Of a DNA stretch of 30,986 bases, positions 24,756 to 30,565 are shown in pieces. How positions within the stretch are numbered: position 1 is the stretch's first letter; every line of letters starts with the position of its first letter. The stretch spans positions 1 through 30,986 of the IMG/VR virus record IMGVR_UViG_3300025282_000150. One strand, written 5' to 3'. Both the position numbers and the translations under genes were made by a program. The notes below the pieces were generated by a model, which was not told the origin of the DNA, did no database searches, and saw only the letters and a list, made by a program, of their open reading frames with translations. This DNA comes from a virus.

Positions 24756-25706
24756 ATGTCAAGGGGGATGGGCTTTACCTTGGTGGAGTTGTTGGTGGTT
24801 ATCGCAATAATTGCCCTCCTGGTGGCGTTGTTACTGCCCTCCCTGGCCTCGGCAAAAAGAACAGGGTGGCAGGCTGCGTGCCTAAACAATCACCGGCAAC
24901 TGAACCTTGCACTCCATGAGTTTGCCGGCGACCACCAAGACCGGTTCCCCTATGCGTCCGCCTGGGAGCGCGAACCCTCGGCACGCTGGGCTTGGGTTAG
25001 CGGGAGCATGAGTGGCGGGGGGGCCTGGGCACAAACGGACCGACCACTCTATTGGGGTCCCTTGAAGCCTTATGCCGGGATGAACGTTTTCAAGTGCCCG
25101 GGCGACAAGTCCACCGTTACCCGGAGAACAAGGGGAGAGGGAGAAACAAATTGGGTTGACCATACAGAGCAACGTCCCCGGTCTTATTCCATGAATATAT
25201 TTGTGGGAGGCTGGAGTGGTTGGCCTTTCATGTATGACAACCAGATAAAAACCCACCACACTTACGAGGAGGTTAAGAACCCGTCCCAACTGTTCACCCT
25301 AATAGAGATGCCGGCGGAGAGCATTAACTCTGGCAACTTCCGGGTGGTGCCACCCCAGGACGGCAAAAGTGCCTTCTCCATGGATTGGCCCGGGGTGTAT
25401 CACAACAACGGCAGTGTGGTCTCATTTGTGGACAGTCACACGGAGTTTAAGAGGTGGTTGGAGGAATCGACAAAAGTGATTCCTGGCAGCGCAGGCAACC
25501 CCACCACCACGGGCACCCTGATTGTGTCGGAGGACAACCGGGACTTGGCTTGGCTACAAGCCCGGGCAATTGTCCCGGACCCCAACGACCACAAATGGTA
25601 CTCCTGGGTCTCCGGGATTGGGCGTTACAACCGGGCATGGAATGCGCGGGAGGTGGACGGCAAATTGTATGACTCCTGGGGATGGTTCTGGAACGATTCT
25701 TGGTGA
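24756..25706 (+). CDS. type IV prepilin/pseudopilin-like protein (class common in Verrucomicrobia)
   Basis: This 316-aa protein begins MSRGMG then FTLVELLVVIAIIALLVALL, a textbook class III prepilin signal: cleavage after Gly6, Phe as first mature residue, Glu at +5, then a long hydrophobic helix. It continues with CLNNHRQLNLALHEFAGDHQDRFP and ends with a C-terminal block around NNGSVVSFVDSHTEFKRW, similar to the H-x-DG region of the prepilin-like families abundant in Planctomycetes, Verrucomicrobia and Lentisphaerae. In cells such proteins are processed by prepilin peptidase and enter type IV pilus or type II secretion-like fibres. Here the gene is in a phage, with native codon use and a phage-type promoter. 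The role is unknown: receptor masking, pilus interference or a virion part. Confidence 0.88.
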   Translation: MSRGMGFTLVELLVVIAIIALLVALLLPSLASAKRTGWQAACLNNHRQLNLALHEFAGDHQDRFPYASAWEREPSARWAWVSGSMSGGGAWAQTDRPLYWGPLKPYAGMNVFKCPGDKSTVTRRTRGEGETNWVDHTEQRPRSYSMNIFVGGWSGWPFMYDNQIKTHHTYEEVKNPSQLFTLIEMPAESINSGNFRVVPPQDGKSAFSMDWPGVYHNNGSVVSFVDSHTEFKRWLEESTKVIPGSAGNPTTTGTLIVSEDNRDLAWLQARAIVPDPNDHKWYSWVSGIGRYNRAWNAREVDGKLYDSWGWFWNDSW

Positions 25707-25753
25707 TTTAATTATCAGTTTGGAACCGTTAAACGTGTCTGGGGGTTTTTAAA

Positions 25754-26071
25754 ATGCTTGCATGGGGAGGGAGAACCGAGACAATGCTTGCCGGCATGAG
25801 CACAAATGCAAGGTTGGACTCCTCAAACGCAGACCCAGATTCCTGGTTTAAGTGGGCAATTTCGCAAAACGAGGACCTCTCTGTGGATGTTAGCCTATGG
25901 CCCATCAAGGCAGACCCCACGGCAAAATCAATCTTTCCAAACAAAACCATCGGGGAGGCAGCCGACCTAATAAAAGAGTGGTACACGACTTTGAAACTAA
26001 CCCCCTCCGAACACTCTCGGGTAACCCTTAACAGGATAACTCGGGATAACTTCTCCAAAAAACACCTATAA
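25754..26071 (+). CDS. hypothetical protein next to the putative att site
   Basis: This 105-aa protein is not recognised. It has a helix near the C-terminus (TIGEAADLIKEWYTTLKLTPSEHSRVTLNRITRDNF) and several Trp residues. The 3' end of the gene contains one 18-bp direct repeat (26034-26051) that recurs on the other side of the tRNA-like core. Position beside the att-like region would suit an integration-related protein, but no tyrosine or serine recombinase motifs are seen. Confidence 0.5.
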   Translation: MLAWGGRTETMLAGMSTNARLDSSNADPDSWFKWAISQNEDLSVDVSLWPIKADPTAKSIFPNKTIGEAADLIKEWYTTLKLTPSEHSRVTLNRITRDNFSKKHL

Positions 26072-26083
26072 TAACCATTAAAG

Positions 26084-26130
26084 TGGTGGAAGCGGGGGGA
26101 GTCGAACCCCCTGCAGGAGTGTCTGTTTCC
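26084..26130 (-). other. 3' end of a tRNA/tmRNA-like sequence, probable attP core
   Basis: On the minus strand this reads a T-arm (GGGGG stem, TTCGACT loop, CCCCC), then CGCTTCC, A and CCA, i.e. the acceptor 3' half with encoded CCA. No matching 5' acceptor half (GGAAGCG) or D-arm occurs at the right distance, so it is only the 3' end. Integrating phages often carry exactly this part so that the host gene is rebuilt on insertion. The host target could be a tRNA (Ser-like acceptor) or tmRNA; I cannot decide which. Confidence 0.7.
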
Positions 26131-26139
26131 CTTTAGTTG

Positions 26140-26204
26140 TTCCCATATTCCCATATTCATTAACAATTAAGTGTCCCATTGTTTCCCATTGTGTAATTAA
26201 GTGT
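26140..26204 (+). repeat. nested short tandem repeats in the att-like region
   Basis: TTCCCATA is repeated in tandem at 26140-26147 and 26148-26155. TCCCATTGT occurs at 26174-26182 and 26184-26192. These latter copies are bracketed by AATTAAGTGT at 26165-26174 and 26195-26204. Ten- and thirty-base spacing puts copies on one face of the helix, as for multiple protein binding sites. Confidence 0.7.
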
Positions 26205-26267
26205 TGCCTTATGGGGATAACTCGGGATAACTCCCGCCCGGGTTGTTTAACAGTTTCCAACTGATAA

Positions 26268-26402
26268 TTCTGCCGTCACAGCGTAACAATTCAATGTTTG
26301 CGGGGGTATGCTCAAACTTCTGCCGTCACAACCTACCCCGCCCATGTTACGGATGGAATTTAATTTCAGCCAATGTTTGTAAGGCTTGTGACGTTGTGAC
26401 GG
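26268..26402 (+). repeat. CGTCACA repeat cluster in the control region
   Basis: TTCTGCCGTCACA occurs at 26268-26280 and 26318-26330 (50 bp apart). The inverse form TGTGACG occurs at 26387-26393 and 26395-26401. CAATGTTTG is found at 26292-26300 and 26371-26379 between them. The stretch 26072-26595 has no gene I can support; apart from these repeats it holds a run of ten G at 26409-26418 and an AT-rich part near 26480-26515. Confidence 0.65.
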
Positions 26403-26525
26403 ATTCTCGGGGGGGGGGTGCCGGTGAAACGGGCCAGGGCCAAGGGGAGTTACAAACCCAGGGTGGCAAAAAGGTTCTGGCAAATAAGAACAAATAAAAA
26501 CTTTTAAAAAATGTTCAGAAAAAGG

Positions 26526-26554
26526 TTGACGGTGGAATCCGCCGGGTTTATTGC
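26526..26554 (+). promoter_or_regulatory. possible promoter with overlapping palindromic operator
   Basis: TTGACG (26526-26531) could be a -35, with TATTGC at 26549-26554 as a weak -10, spacer 17. GGTGGAATCCGCC at 26531-26543 lies in the spacer; it is a near-perfect palindrome that recurs twice at 27118-27165. A repressor bound there would block this promoter, which would drive 26596 and following genes. Confidence 0.45.
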
Positions 26555-26595
26555 TCTCTCCGGTTATGGAACTCATACAATCAGGAGGGTGTTAT

Positions 26596-26730
26596 ATGGA
26601 TGTCCTCAAGCGTGTGGCGGAGGACAATGGGCTAACCCGGACAGAACTGGTGGAGTTTTTGATTGGTGAGTTGAGAAAAATGGAACCCGAGGAGGTGCAA
26701 AAGTGGAAGAAAAAAAACAGGAAGAATTAA
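26596..26730 (+). CDS. small regulator-like protein (ribbon-helix-helix remnant-like)
   Basis: This 44-aa product is preceded by a strong Shine-Dalgarno (GGAGGG at 26584-26589, six bases from the ATG). The sequence LKRVAEDNGLTRTELVEFLIGEL resembles the two helices of ribbon-helix-helix proteins, but the N-terminal strand is missing, so DNA binding is uncertain. The C-terminus is very basic (KWKKKNRKN). It is the first gene of the run that leads into replication, and the following gene starts inside it. Confidence 0.6.
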   Translation: MDVLKRVAEDNGLTRTELVEFLIGELRKMEPEEVQKWKKKNRKN

Positions 26731-26984
26731 CGGAGGCGCAATTATCCGCCCATTACATTGTCACCGACTGTGTTGCCATGCGGTTAAACAAGACGGTGAC
26801 ACTCAAGCAGGCAGTGGGACTTGCCATTGTCTCCGTGGTTGTTGCCCCGGTGGTCTTTTCTCTGTTTAATCTGTCCGGGTTGGAGGAGGAGAATTTGACC
26901 TTGAAGGAGGAGGTCCAAGTCCAGATGGAAATGAACATTGCACTAACGGAGGTCCTCTTGAGGGCAGGAATGGTGGGCCAATAA
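26703..26984 (+). CDS. small membrane protein with coiled coil
   Basis: This 93-aa protein, with GTG start at 26703, has a membrane segment at about residues 37-60 (AVGLAIVSVVVAPVVFSLF) followed by an acidic coiled coil (LEEENLTLKEEVQVQMEMN). A cytosolic N-terminus of some 35 residues is likely. Early-region membrane proteins of temperate phages often act in superinfection exclusion, but there is no direct sign of that here. It overlaps the preceding small gene by 28 bp. Confidence 0.55.
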   Translation: MEEKKQEELTEAQLSAHYIVTDCVAMRLNKTVTLKQAVGLAIVSVVVAPVVFSLFNLSGLEEENLTLKEEVQVQMEMNIALTEVLLRAGMVGQ

Positions 26985-26988
26985 TCAA

Positions 26989-27180
26989 ATGAAAATCGGC
27001 TTGAAAATAAACAAGAAGTTAAAGGAGCAGTTGCAGGCAATTGCAGAGGAGGAGGACCGTTCCATGAGTTCGGTGGCACGGATTGCAATAATGAAGGGTC
27101 TCCCTTTTTTTGGCAAGGGTGGAATCCACCAGCCCCCAAAAAAAACAACCAGGGTGGAATCCACCTTGACTGAGCGATGA
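26989..27180 (+). CDS. ribbon-helix-helix transcriptional regulator (CopG/Arc type)
   Basis: This 63-aa protein starts MKIGLKINKKLKEQLQAIAEEEDRSMSSVARIAIMKGL, a typical RHH: a short strand (KIGLKI), helix A (KKLKEQLQAIAEEE), turn, and helix B (SMSSVARIAIMKGL). Such dimers bind palindromic operators. Two copies of the palindrome GGTGGAATCCACC lie within its own 3' coding part and a near copy overlaps an upstream promoter, so autoregulation is a reasonable inference. Its end overlaps the next start (ATGA). Confidence 0.8.
   Translation: MKIGLKINKKLKEQLQAIAEEEDRSMSSVARIAIMKGLPFFGKGGIHQPPKKTTRVESTLTER
27118..27165 (+). promoter_or_regulatory. two palindromic operators GGTGGAATCCACC
   Basis: Perfect 13-bp palindromes lie at 27118-27130 and 27153-27165, 35 bp apart between starts. 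They precede the excisionase-like gene at 27177. TTGACT (27166-27171) follows the second copy directly, in mirror image of the arrangement at 26526-26543. Confidence 0.6.
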
Positions 27181-27350
27181 CCTACAAGGAGGCAGCACGT
27201 TACATGGGCGTGAAGGTTAGCCGGCTACGGAGTTGGGTCCGGGCCAGACGCATCCCGTTTATTCGTTACGGTTATAGGACTCACCGATTCAGGAGGACAG
27301 ATTTGGACAAATTTATGGACGAGAACACTGTTAAGGCCAAACCATTATGA
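27177..27350 (+). CDS. excisionase/MerR-type helix-turn-helix protein
   Basis: This 57-aa protein reads MTYKEAARYMGVKVSRLRSWVRARRIPFIRYGYRTHRFRRTDLDKFM, a standard HTH_17/excisionase pattern: EAARYMGV then SRLRSWVRARRIPF, followed by a wing with a basic strand and a final helix. Excisionases bend DNA and bind arm regions of att sites; the att-like region lies about 1 kb upstream. A role as a plain transcription factor is equally possible. It overlaps both neighbours by four bases (ATGA). Confidence 0.75.
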   Translation: MTYKEAARYMGVKVSRLRSWVRARRIPFIRYGYRTHRFRRTDLDKFMDENTVKAKPL

Positions 27351-27547
27351 GACAAGCAACAATAACAAGGGTGGCGTTAGTTGCCGCCCAAAGACCAAGC
27401 AAGGTTTCCAACGTTTTCCAATTGGAAAACAACCGGAAAAGAGTGGAACGTATGGGCGATTCCCTGGTGTGCAAGGTGTGGTTTGTCATGTTCGCCATGT
27501 TCGCCATGGGCACCATCGTTGGCCTCCTCCTGTTTGGTTGGCGATGA
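27347..27547 (+). CDS. small membrane protein, function unknown
   Basis: This 66-aa protein has a basic, helical N-terminal half (LENNRKRVERMGDS) and a C-terminal membrane segment (VWFVMFAMFAMGTIVGLLLFGW) ending at the stop: a tail-anchored layout. It is translationally coupled to the HTH gene by ATGA. It is not recognised as a family. Confidence 0.55.
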   Translation: MRQATITRVALVAAQRPSKVSNVFQLENNRKRVERMGDSLVCKVWFVMFAMFAMGTIVGLLLFGWR

Positions 27548-27785
27548 GTTTACCGGTGCCACAACACCGGCCTCCCCCCCCATCACAACCCCCTGGGTTT
27601 TTCATAGTTGCCCGGGGAAAGGGGTGGGGAGGTTCAATTTGGGACTGTCGTTGGTTGGAAATGAGTTCCTGCATTTATAGCCCAACGTCCCCGGTGTGTT
27701 GCCGGGTTGGTCCCGGCGGCGAATGGGTGGTTGCGGTCAACTGCCTTTGCGCCGCCAAATTTATTCCGAAAGGAGACAGAACAAA
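27548..27785 (+). promoter_or_regulatory. structured leader before the recombination/replication genes
   Basis: This 238-base stretch has no supported gene. It holds a hairpin around CCGGTG/CACCGG near 27553-27570, a weak terminator-like AACCC-CCT-GGGTT followed by T (27587-27602), a strong hairpin GCCGGG/CCCGGC (27701-27706 with 27712-27717), and a longer GGCGGCG/CGCCGCC pair (27715-27721 with 27750-27756). These lie just ahead of the Shine-Dalgarno (AAAGGAG) of 27786. A possible promoter is TTGGTT (27651-27656) with TTATAG (27675-27680). Confidence 0.35.
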
Positions 27786-28670
27786 ATGGAAAATAATGCA
27801 CTAACAGTAAGAGAGAACCCTGCCGAATTGATGCGGCAGAGTAGTGACGTTGCCGGCGTTTGCCGGGAAATAGTCACCAAGACGGCACACCCCATAAACG
27901 GAGAGAACTACGTTTGTGTTGAGGGTTGGCAAAGCATTGCAACCGCCCACGGGTGTGTTGCAGGAGCAGAGGAACCCAAGGTGGTGGACGGAGGCGTCCA
28001 GGCCATGGGTTATGTAAAGCGAATGAGTGACGGCATGGTGTTATCCACCGGTTACGGGTTCGTTGGTGACGACGAGAGAACATGGGCAAAGCGGCATGAG
28101 TACGCAAGGCGAGCGATGGCACAAACCCGGGGCATATCCCGGGCCTGCCGTTCTGCATTTAGCCACGTTGTGGTTATGATGGACACCGGATTAATGACCA
28201 CCCCGGCGGAGGAGATGCCCGGGAATGTGGGCGAGGGGAAAAGCCAAGCGGCAACCACCAAGACAACCAGCAAACAACCACCCAAAAAGGAGGCTCCCAA
28301 GACGGTGGACGTGGCGGAAGTTAAGGAGGTGAGCAAAGGAGAACCAACAAACAACCAGCAAACAGTCACCCCCATTGGGGACTTGCCGGTTAACGGGGAG
28401 TGGTCTGTTTATGTGTTGGGATTTGGGAAGCACAAGGGCAAGACCCTCGGGGACCTGGCAACCGAGGACCCCCAATACCTGGAGTGGCTGCCCAAGCGGA
28501 CTATAAAGCCCAGGAAGGACGGCACACCCTGGGACTCGGACATTGAGTTAAACCGGATGCTGGAGGGTTACCAGACCGAGAGAAACACCGAGATGGCCCA
28601 ACTGGTCAAGGACGTGGCGGAGGGAGTTAAAACAGAGGCACCCCAGGGGGACGATGATGTCCCGTTTTAA
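27786..28670 (+). CDS. single-strand annealing/recombination protein candidate with SSB-like tip
   Basis: This 294-aa protein is read from the ATG with AAAGGAG upstream. The N-terminal domain (GENYVCVEGWQSIATAHG near 39-56, YARRAMAQTRGISRACRSAF near 106-125) resembles phage proteins in recombination operons that are predicted annealing or ssDNA-binding proteins. A linker rich in Lys, Thr and Pro follows. Residues about 200-231 (GFGKHKGKTLGDLATEDPQYLEWL) match the small FGKHKGK domain also found at the C-terminus of some exonucleases. The last residues DDDVPF mimic the acidic tip of bacterial SSB, which recruits repair proteins. It heads the operon with an exonuclease, nuclease and resolvase, which supports a recombination role. 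Confidence 0.62.
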   Translation: MENNALTVRENPAELMRQSSDVAGVCREIVTKTAHPINGENYVCVEGWQSIATAHGCVAGAEEPKVVDGGVQAMGYVKRMSDGMVLSTGYGFVGDDERTWAKRHEYARRAMAQTRGISRACRSAFSHVVVMMDTGLMTTPAEEMPGNVGEGKSQAATTKTTSKQPPKKEAPKTVDVAEVKEVSKGEPTNNQQTVTPIGDLPVNGEWSVYVLGFGKHKGKTLGDLATEDPQYLEWLPKRTIKPRKDGTPWDSDIELNRMLEGYQTERNTEMAQLVKDVAEGVKTEAPQGDDDVPF

Positions 28671-28681
28671 GGAGGTTCGTT

Positions 28682-29320
28682 ATGATATTCTTTGACATTG
28701 AAACTGGACCCCTGCCGCCCCAGGAGTTGGAGGCGAGAAAACCACCCTTTGAAGCGAGGAAGGGGTTAAAAGACCCGGCCAAAATTGAGGCAGACCTAAC
28801 CGCAAAGGAGGCAACGTGGAGGGATAAGACCACCCTAAATGCGTTCACCTCACAAGTCTGGTCCATTGCCTACAAAAAGGGCGCGGACGGGGAGGTTATA
28901 GTGGACCATTTTGGCCCGGACCCAACCCCGGAAAACGAGGCCGGCATGATAGAGGGTTTCTTTGGCTACATGGACTCCCACTCTATTTTGTGTGGGTTCA
29001 ATATAATTGCTTTTGATGTCCCTTTTATTATCCGCCGAGCCTATGCCCTGGGGGTGTATGTCCCCAGTAGCTTGAGGCAACGCAAGTATTGGTATGACAA
29101 GTTTGTTGACCTCATGGAGTTGTGGACTCTTGGCACCTACCGGGTGGAGACCCAGAACCGCATTAGCCTAAACAACCTGGCCAAGCATTTGGGCTTGGAA
29201 GGTAAGACCGGGACGGGCGACAAGTTTTGGTCCCTGTTCCGTTCGGACCAAAAGGCCGCGCTGGACTATGCCAAGCGAGACGTGGAGTTGTTGGCTGAAA
29301 TCTATGACAAGATTGGGTGA
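28682..29320 (+). CDS. 3'-5' exonuclease, DnaQ-like (DEDDy)
   Basis: This 212-aa protein has the three exonuclease blocks: FFDIETGP at residues 3-10 (Exo I, D5 and E7), CGFNIIAFDVPFIIRR near 103-118 (Exo II), and YAKRDVELLAEIYDKI near 196-211 (Exo III, Tyr-x3-Asp). It is a predicted polymerase-B-like 3'-5' exonuclease without a polymerase. A strong Shine-Dalgarno (AAGGAGG, 28669-28675) is placed six bases upstream. It may supply single-stranded ends for the annealing protein or proofread host replication. Confidence 0.9.
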   Translation: MIFFDIETGPLPPQELEARKPPFEARKGLKDPAKIEADLTAKEATWRDKTTLNAFTSQVWSIAYKKGADGEVIVDHFGPDPTPENEAGMIEGFFGYMDSHSILCGFNIIAFDVPFIIRRAYALGVYVPSSLRQRKYWYDKFVDLMELWTLGTYRVETQNRISLNNLAKHLGLEGKTGTGDKFWSLFRSDQKAALDYAKRDVELLAEIYDKIG

Positions 29321-29736
29321 TGTCCGGCCAACCCGCATTTGATTTGGACCTGGCCTTTGGGCAAGCCGGGGAGGAGTGGCTGCGTCACCTCCTCGACACT
29401 CAACCGTTTTGTAAGGGTTGCGGTGAGAGCAACGGGTTGCTGGTGGAGGTTAAGACCGAGCGAGACCTCTGGCACTCCACCGGCAACCTTTTCTTTGAGT
29501 TTGAATTTAACGGCAATCCTTCCGGGTTCATGGGCACCCAGGCGGATTGGTGGATACATTTGTTGACCCTGGACGGCACCCGGCACGGGGCACTCCTTAT
29601 AACCGTGGGGAAGTTGCGGGAGAGGTTAAGGGAGTTGGTAAAGGAGGGGGTGGCCCGGGTGACCGTGGGGGGAGACCACAACGCAAGCCGGGGGGTGTTA
29701 CTGCCCTTGGGCCAGGTGGGGAGGTTGTTTGTATGA
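29320..29736 (+). CDS. PD-(D/E)XK-type nuclease (probable)
   Basis: This 138-aa protein has AFDLDLAFGQAGEEWLRHLL at the start, then GLLVEVKTERDLWHSTGNLFFEFEFNGNPSGFMGTQADWW. The E-x-K of LVEVKTER, an upstream acidic residue and the later FEFE and TQAD blocks fit a known small phage nuclease family. A CKGC pair (about 32-35) sits just before, as if replacing the usual strand, and the usual catalytic Asp before EVK is not obvious. It begins within the exonuclease stop codon (TGATG). Confidence 0.68.
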   Translation: MSGQPAFDLDLAFGQAGEEWLRHLLDTQPFCKGCGESNGLLVEVKTERDLWHSTGNLFFEFEFNGNPSGFMGTQADWWIHLLTLDGTRHGALLITVGKLRERLRELVKEGVARVTVGGDHNASRGVLLPLGQVGRLFV

Positions 29737-30239
29737 TTAAGTCTTTAGACCAGTTGCCACCCCTGGAGAAGTACATACCCGGCAGGGTTATTATTGGTAT
29801 TGACCCGGGAGTCTCGGGTGGGGTTGCGGTTCGTTATGTTGGCCGGGAGGTCCTGACCTTCCCGATGCCTCCCGAGGTCGATGCTGTTAGGGATTTGTTT
29901 CAGAAGATAACCCACCCGGACTGCCTTAATGTTGCCTACCTGGAGGACGTGCCGCCCTTTGCCGGCAAACTCTTTCCCGGGTCCCGTATGTTTCGCCTGG
30001 GAGAGTCTTGTGGGGTTATCCGGGGTGTCTTGTCCTCTCTGTATATTAACACCGTCCTGATGCGCCCCCAGGCTTGGCAATGGGCATTAGGGTTAAAGAG
30101 GGAGAAGGGGTTGGAGCAGGCGGCATGGAAAAGGGTGCTCAAGGAGGCAGCCCAGGTGCTTTACCCGGACATTAAAATAACACTTAAGACGGCAGATGCC
30201 GTGCTGTTAATGCACTATGGAATTACCCAGCAACTATGA
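29733..30239 (+). CDS. RuvC-like Holliday junction resolvase
   Basis: This 168-aa RNase H-fold protein has IIGIDPGVSGGVAV (residues 20-33; D24 catalytic), AYLEDVPPF (E71), and LKTADAVLLMHYG (D155) as the C-terminal acid. These match the RuvC layout. It would resolve branched recombination or replication intermediates before packaging. The ATG at 29733 overlaps the previous stop (ATGA) and was preferred to the long upstream extension, which only shadows the nuclease gene. Confidence 0.88.
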   Translation: MIKSLDQLPPLEKYIPGRVIIGIDPGVSGGVAVRYVGREVLTFPMPPEVDAVRDLFQKITHPDCLNVAYLEDVPPFAGKLFPGSRMFRLGESCGVIRGVLSSLYINTVLMRPQAWQWALGLKREKGLEQAAWKRVLKEAAQVLYPDIKITLKTADAVLLMHYGITQQL

Positions 30240-30565
30240 AAGTGGGAATGGTCAACTTGGGTGCTAATAACCACAAGGCAAGGCTCAAGCGAATTGCTAC
30301 CATCCTTAAAGCAATTTCACGCCATTATGGCTATGAGGTGGAGGATATTATAGGGACGCGCCGATGGGCGGACCTGGTTTGGCCTCGTCATGCTGCCATG
30401 AGTTTGGCGCGTGAGGAGGGGTGCCTGTTGCGGGAGATTGCAGAGGTGTTTAACCGCAACCACCAGACGGTTATTAATGCGTGCAGGAGTGTCCGTAACT
30501 TGACGGAAACGGAGCCACAATTGGCCAGGGAATATGAGAGGTTAAAGGAGCAGTTTAAGGGATGA
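30236..30565 (+). CDS. free-standing DnaA domain IV-like DNA-binding protein
   Basis: This 109-aa protein is nearly all DnaA C-terminal domain: AISRHYGYEVEDIIGTRRWADLVWPRHAAMSLAREEG (about 26-62), then LREIAEVFNRNHQTVINACRSVRNL (about 65-89), equivalent to the DnaA signature around DHTTVLHA. The ATPase and N-terminal domains are absent. It could bind DnaA boxes in the host or phage origin, redirecting or blocking host initiation. It is coupled to the resolvase and to the initiator gene on both sides by ATGA overlaps. Confidence 0.88.
   Translation: MKVGMVNLGANNHKARLKRIATILKAISRHYGYEVEDIIGTRRWADLVWPRHAAMSLAREEGCLLREIAEVFNRNHQTVINACRSVRNLTETEPQLAREYERLKEQFKG

Larger units (their letters stand above)
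26034..26232 (+). repeat. 18-bp direct repeats flanking the tRNA-like core (arm-site candidates)
   Basis: GGATAACTCGGGATAACT occurs exactly at 26034-26051 and 26215-26232, starts 181 bp apart, one on each side of the core at 26084-26130. Each copy is itself two GGATAACT units nine or ten bases apart. The layout resembles integrase arm-type sites of tyrosine-recombinase phages. Confidence 0.75.

Noticed and set aside
25707-25753. Terminator after the prepilin-like gene
   Set aside because: A T run follows five G, but no convincing stem precedes it; only a four-base AACC/GGTT pairing across a long loop is possible.
25989-26018. TTTGAAAC inside 25754-26071 as another member of the promoter family
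   Set aside because: At a 16-bp spacer the -10 position reads ACTCTC and no start codon follows. It is probably chance within coding sequence.
26084-26160. A complete tRNA gene on the minus strand
   Set aside because: The 5' acceptor half, D-arm and anticodon arm cannot be found at proper distances. Only the T-arm and 3' acceptor side exist.
26072-26595. Reading frame at 26243-26497 (84 aa, + strand) as a gene
   Set aside because: It runs across the CGTCACA repeats and the ten-G tract, lacks a ribosome site, and its sequence is low-quality and Cys-rich without any pattern. I treat the stretch as non-coding control DNA.
28041-28049. TTATCCACC as a DnaA box for the phage DnaA-like protein
   Set aside because: It is a single near-match inside a coding gene, far from the iterons, and one mismatch from consensus is expected by chance.
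28693-28722. ATTGAAAC near 28693-28700 as a promoter-family member
   Set aside because: It lies within the first codons of the exonuclease gene (encoding the DIETG motif) with no start codon at the expected place.
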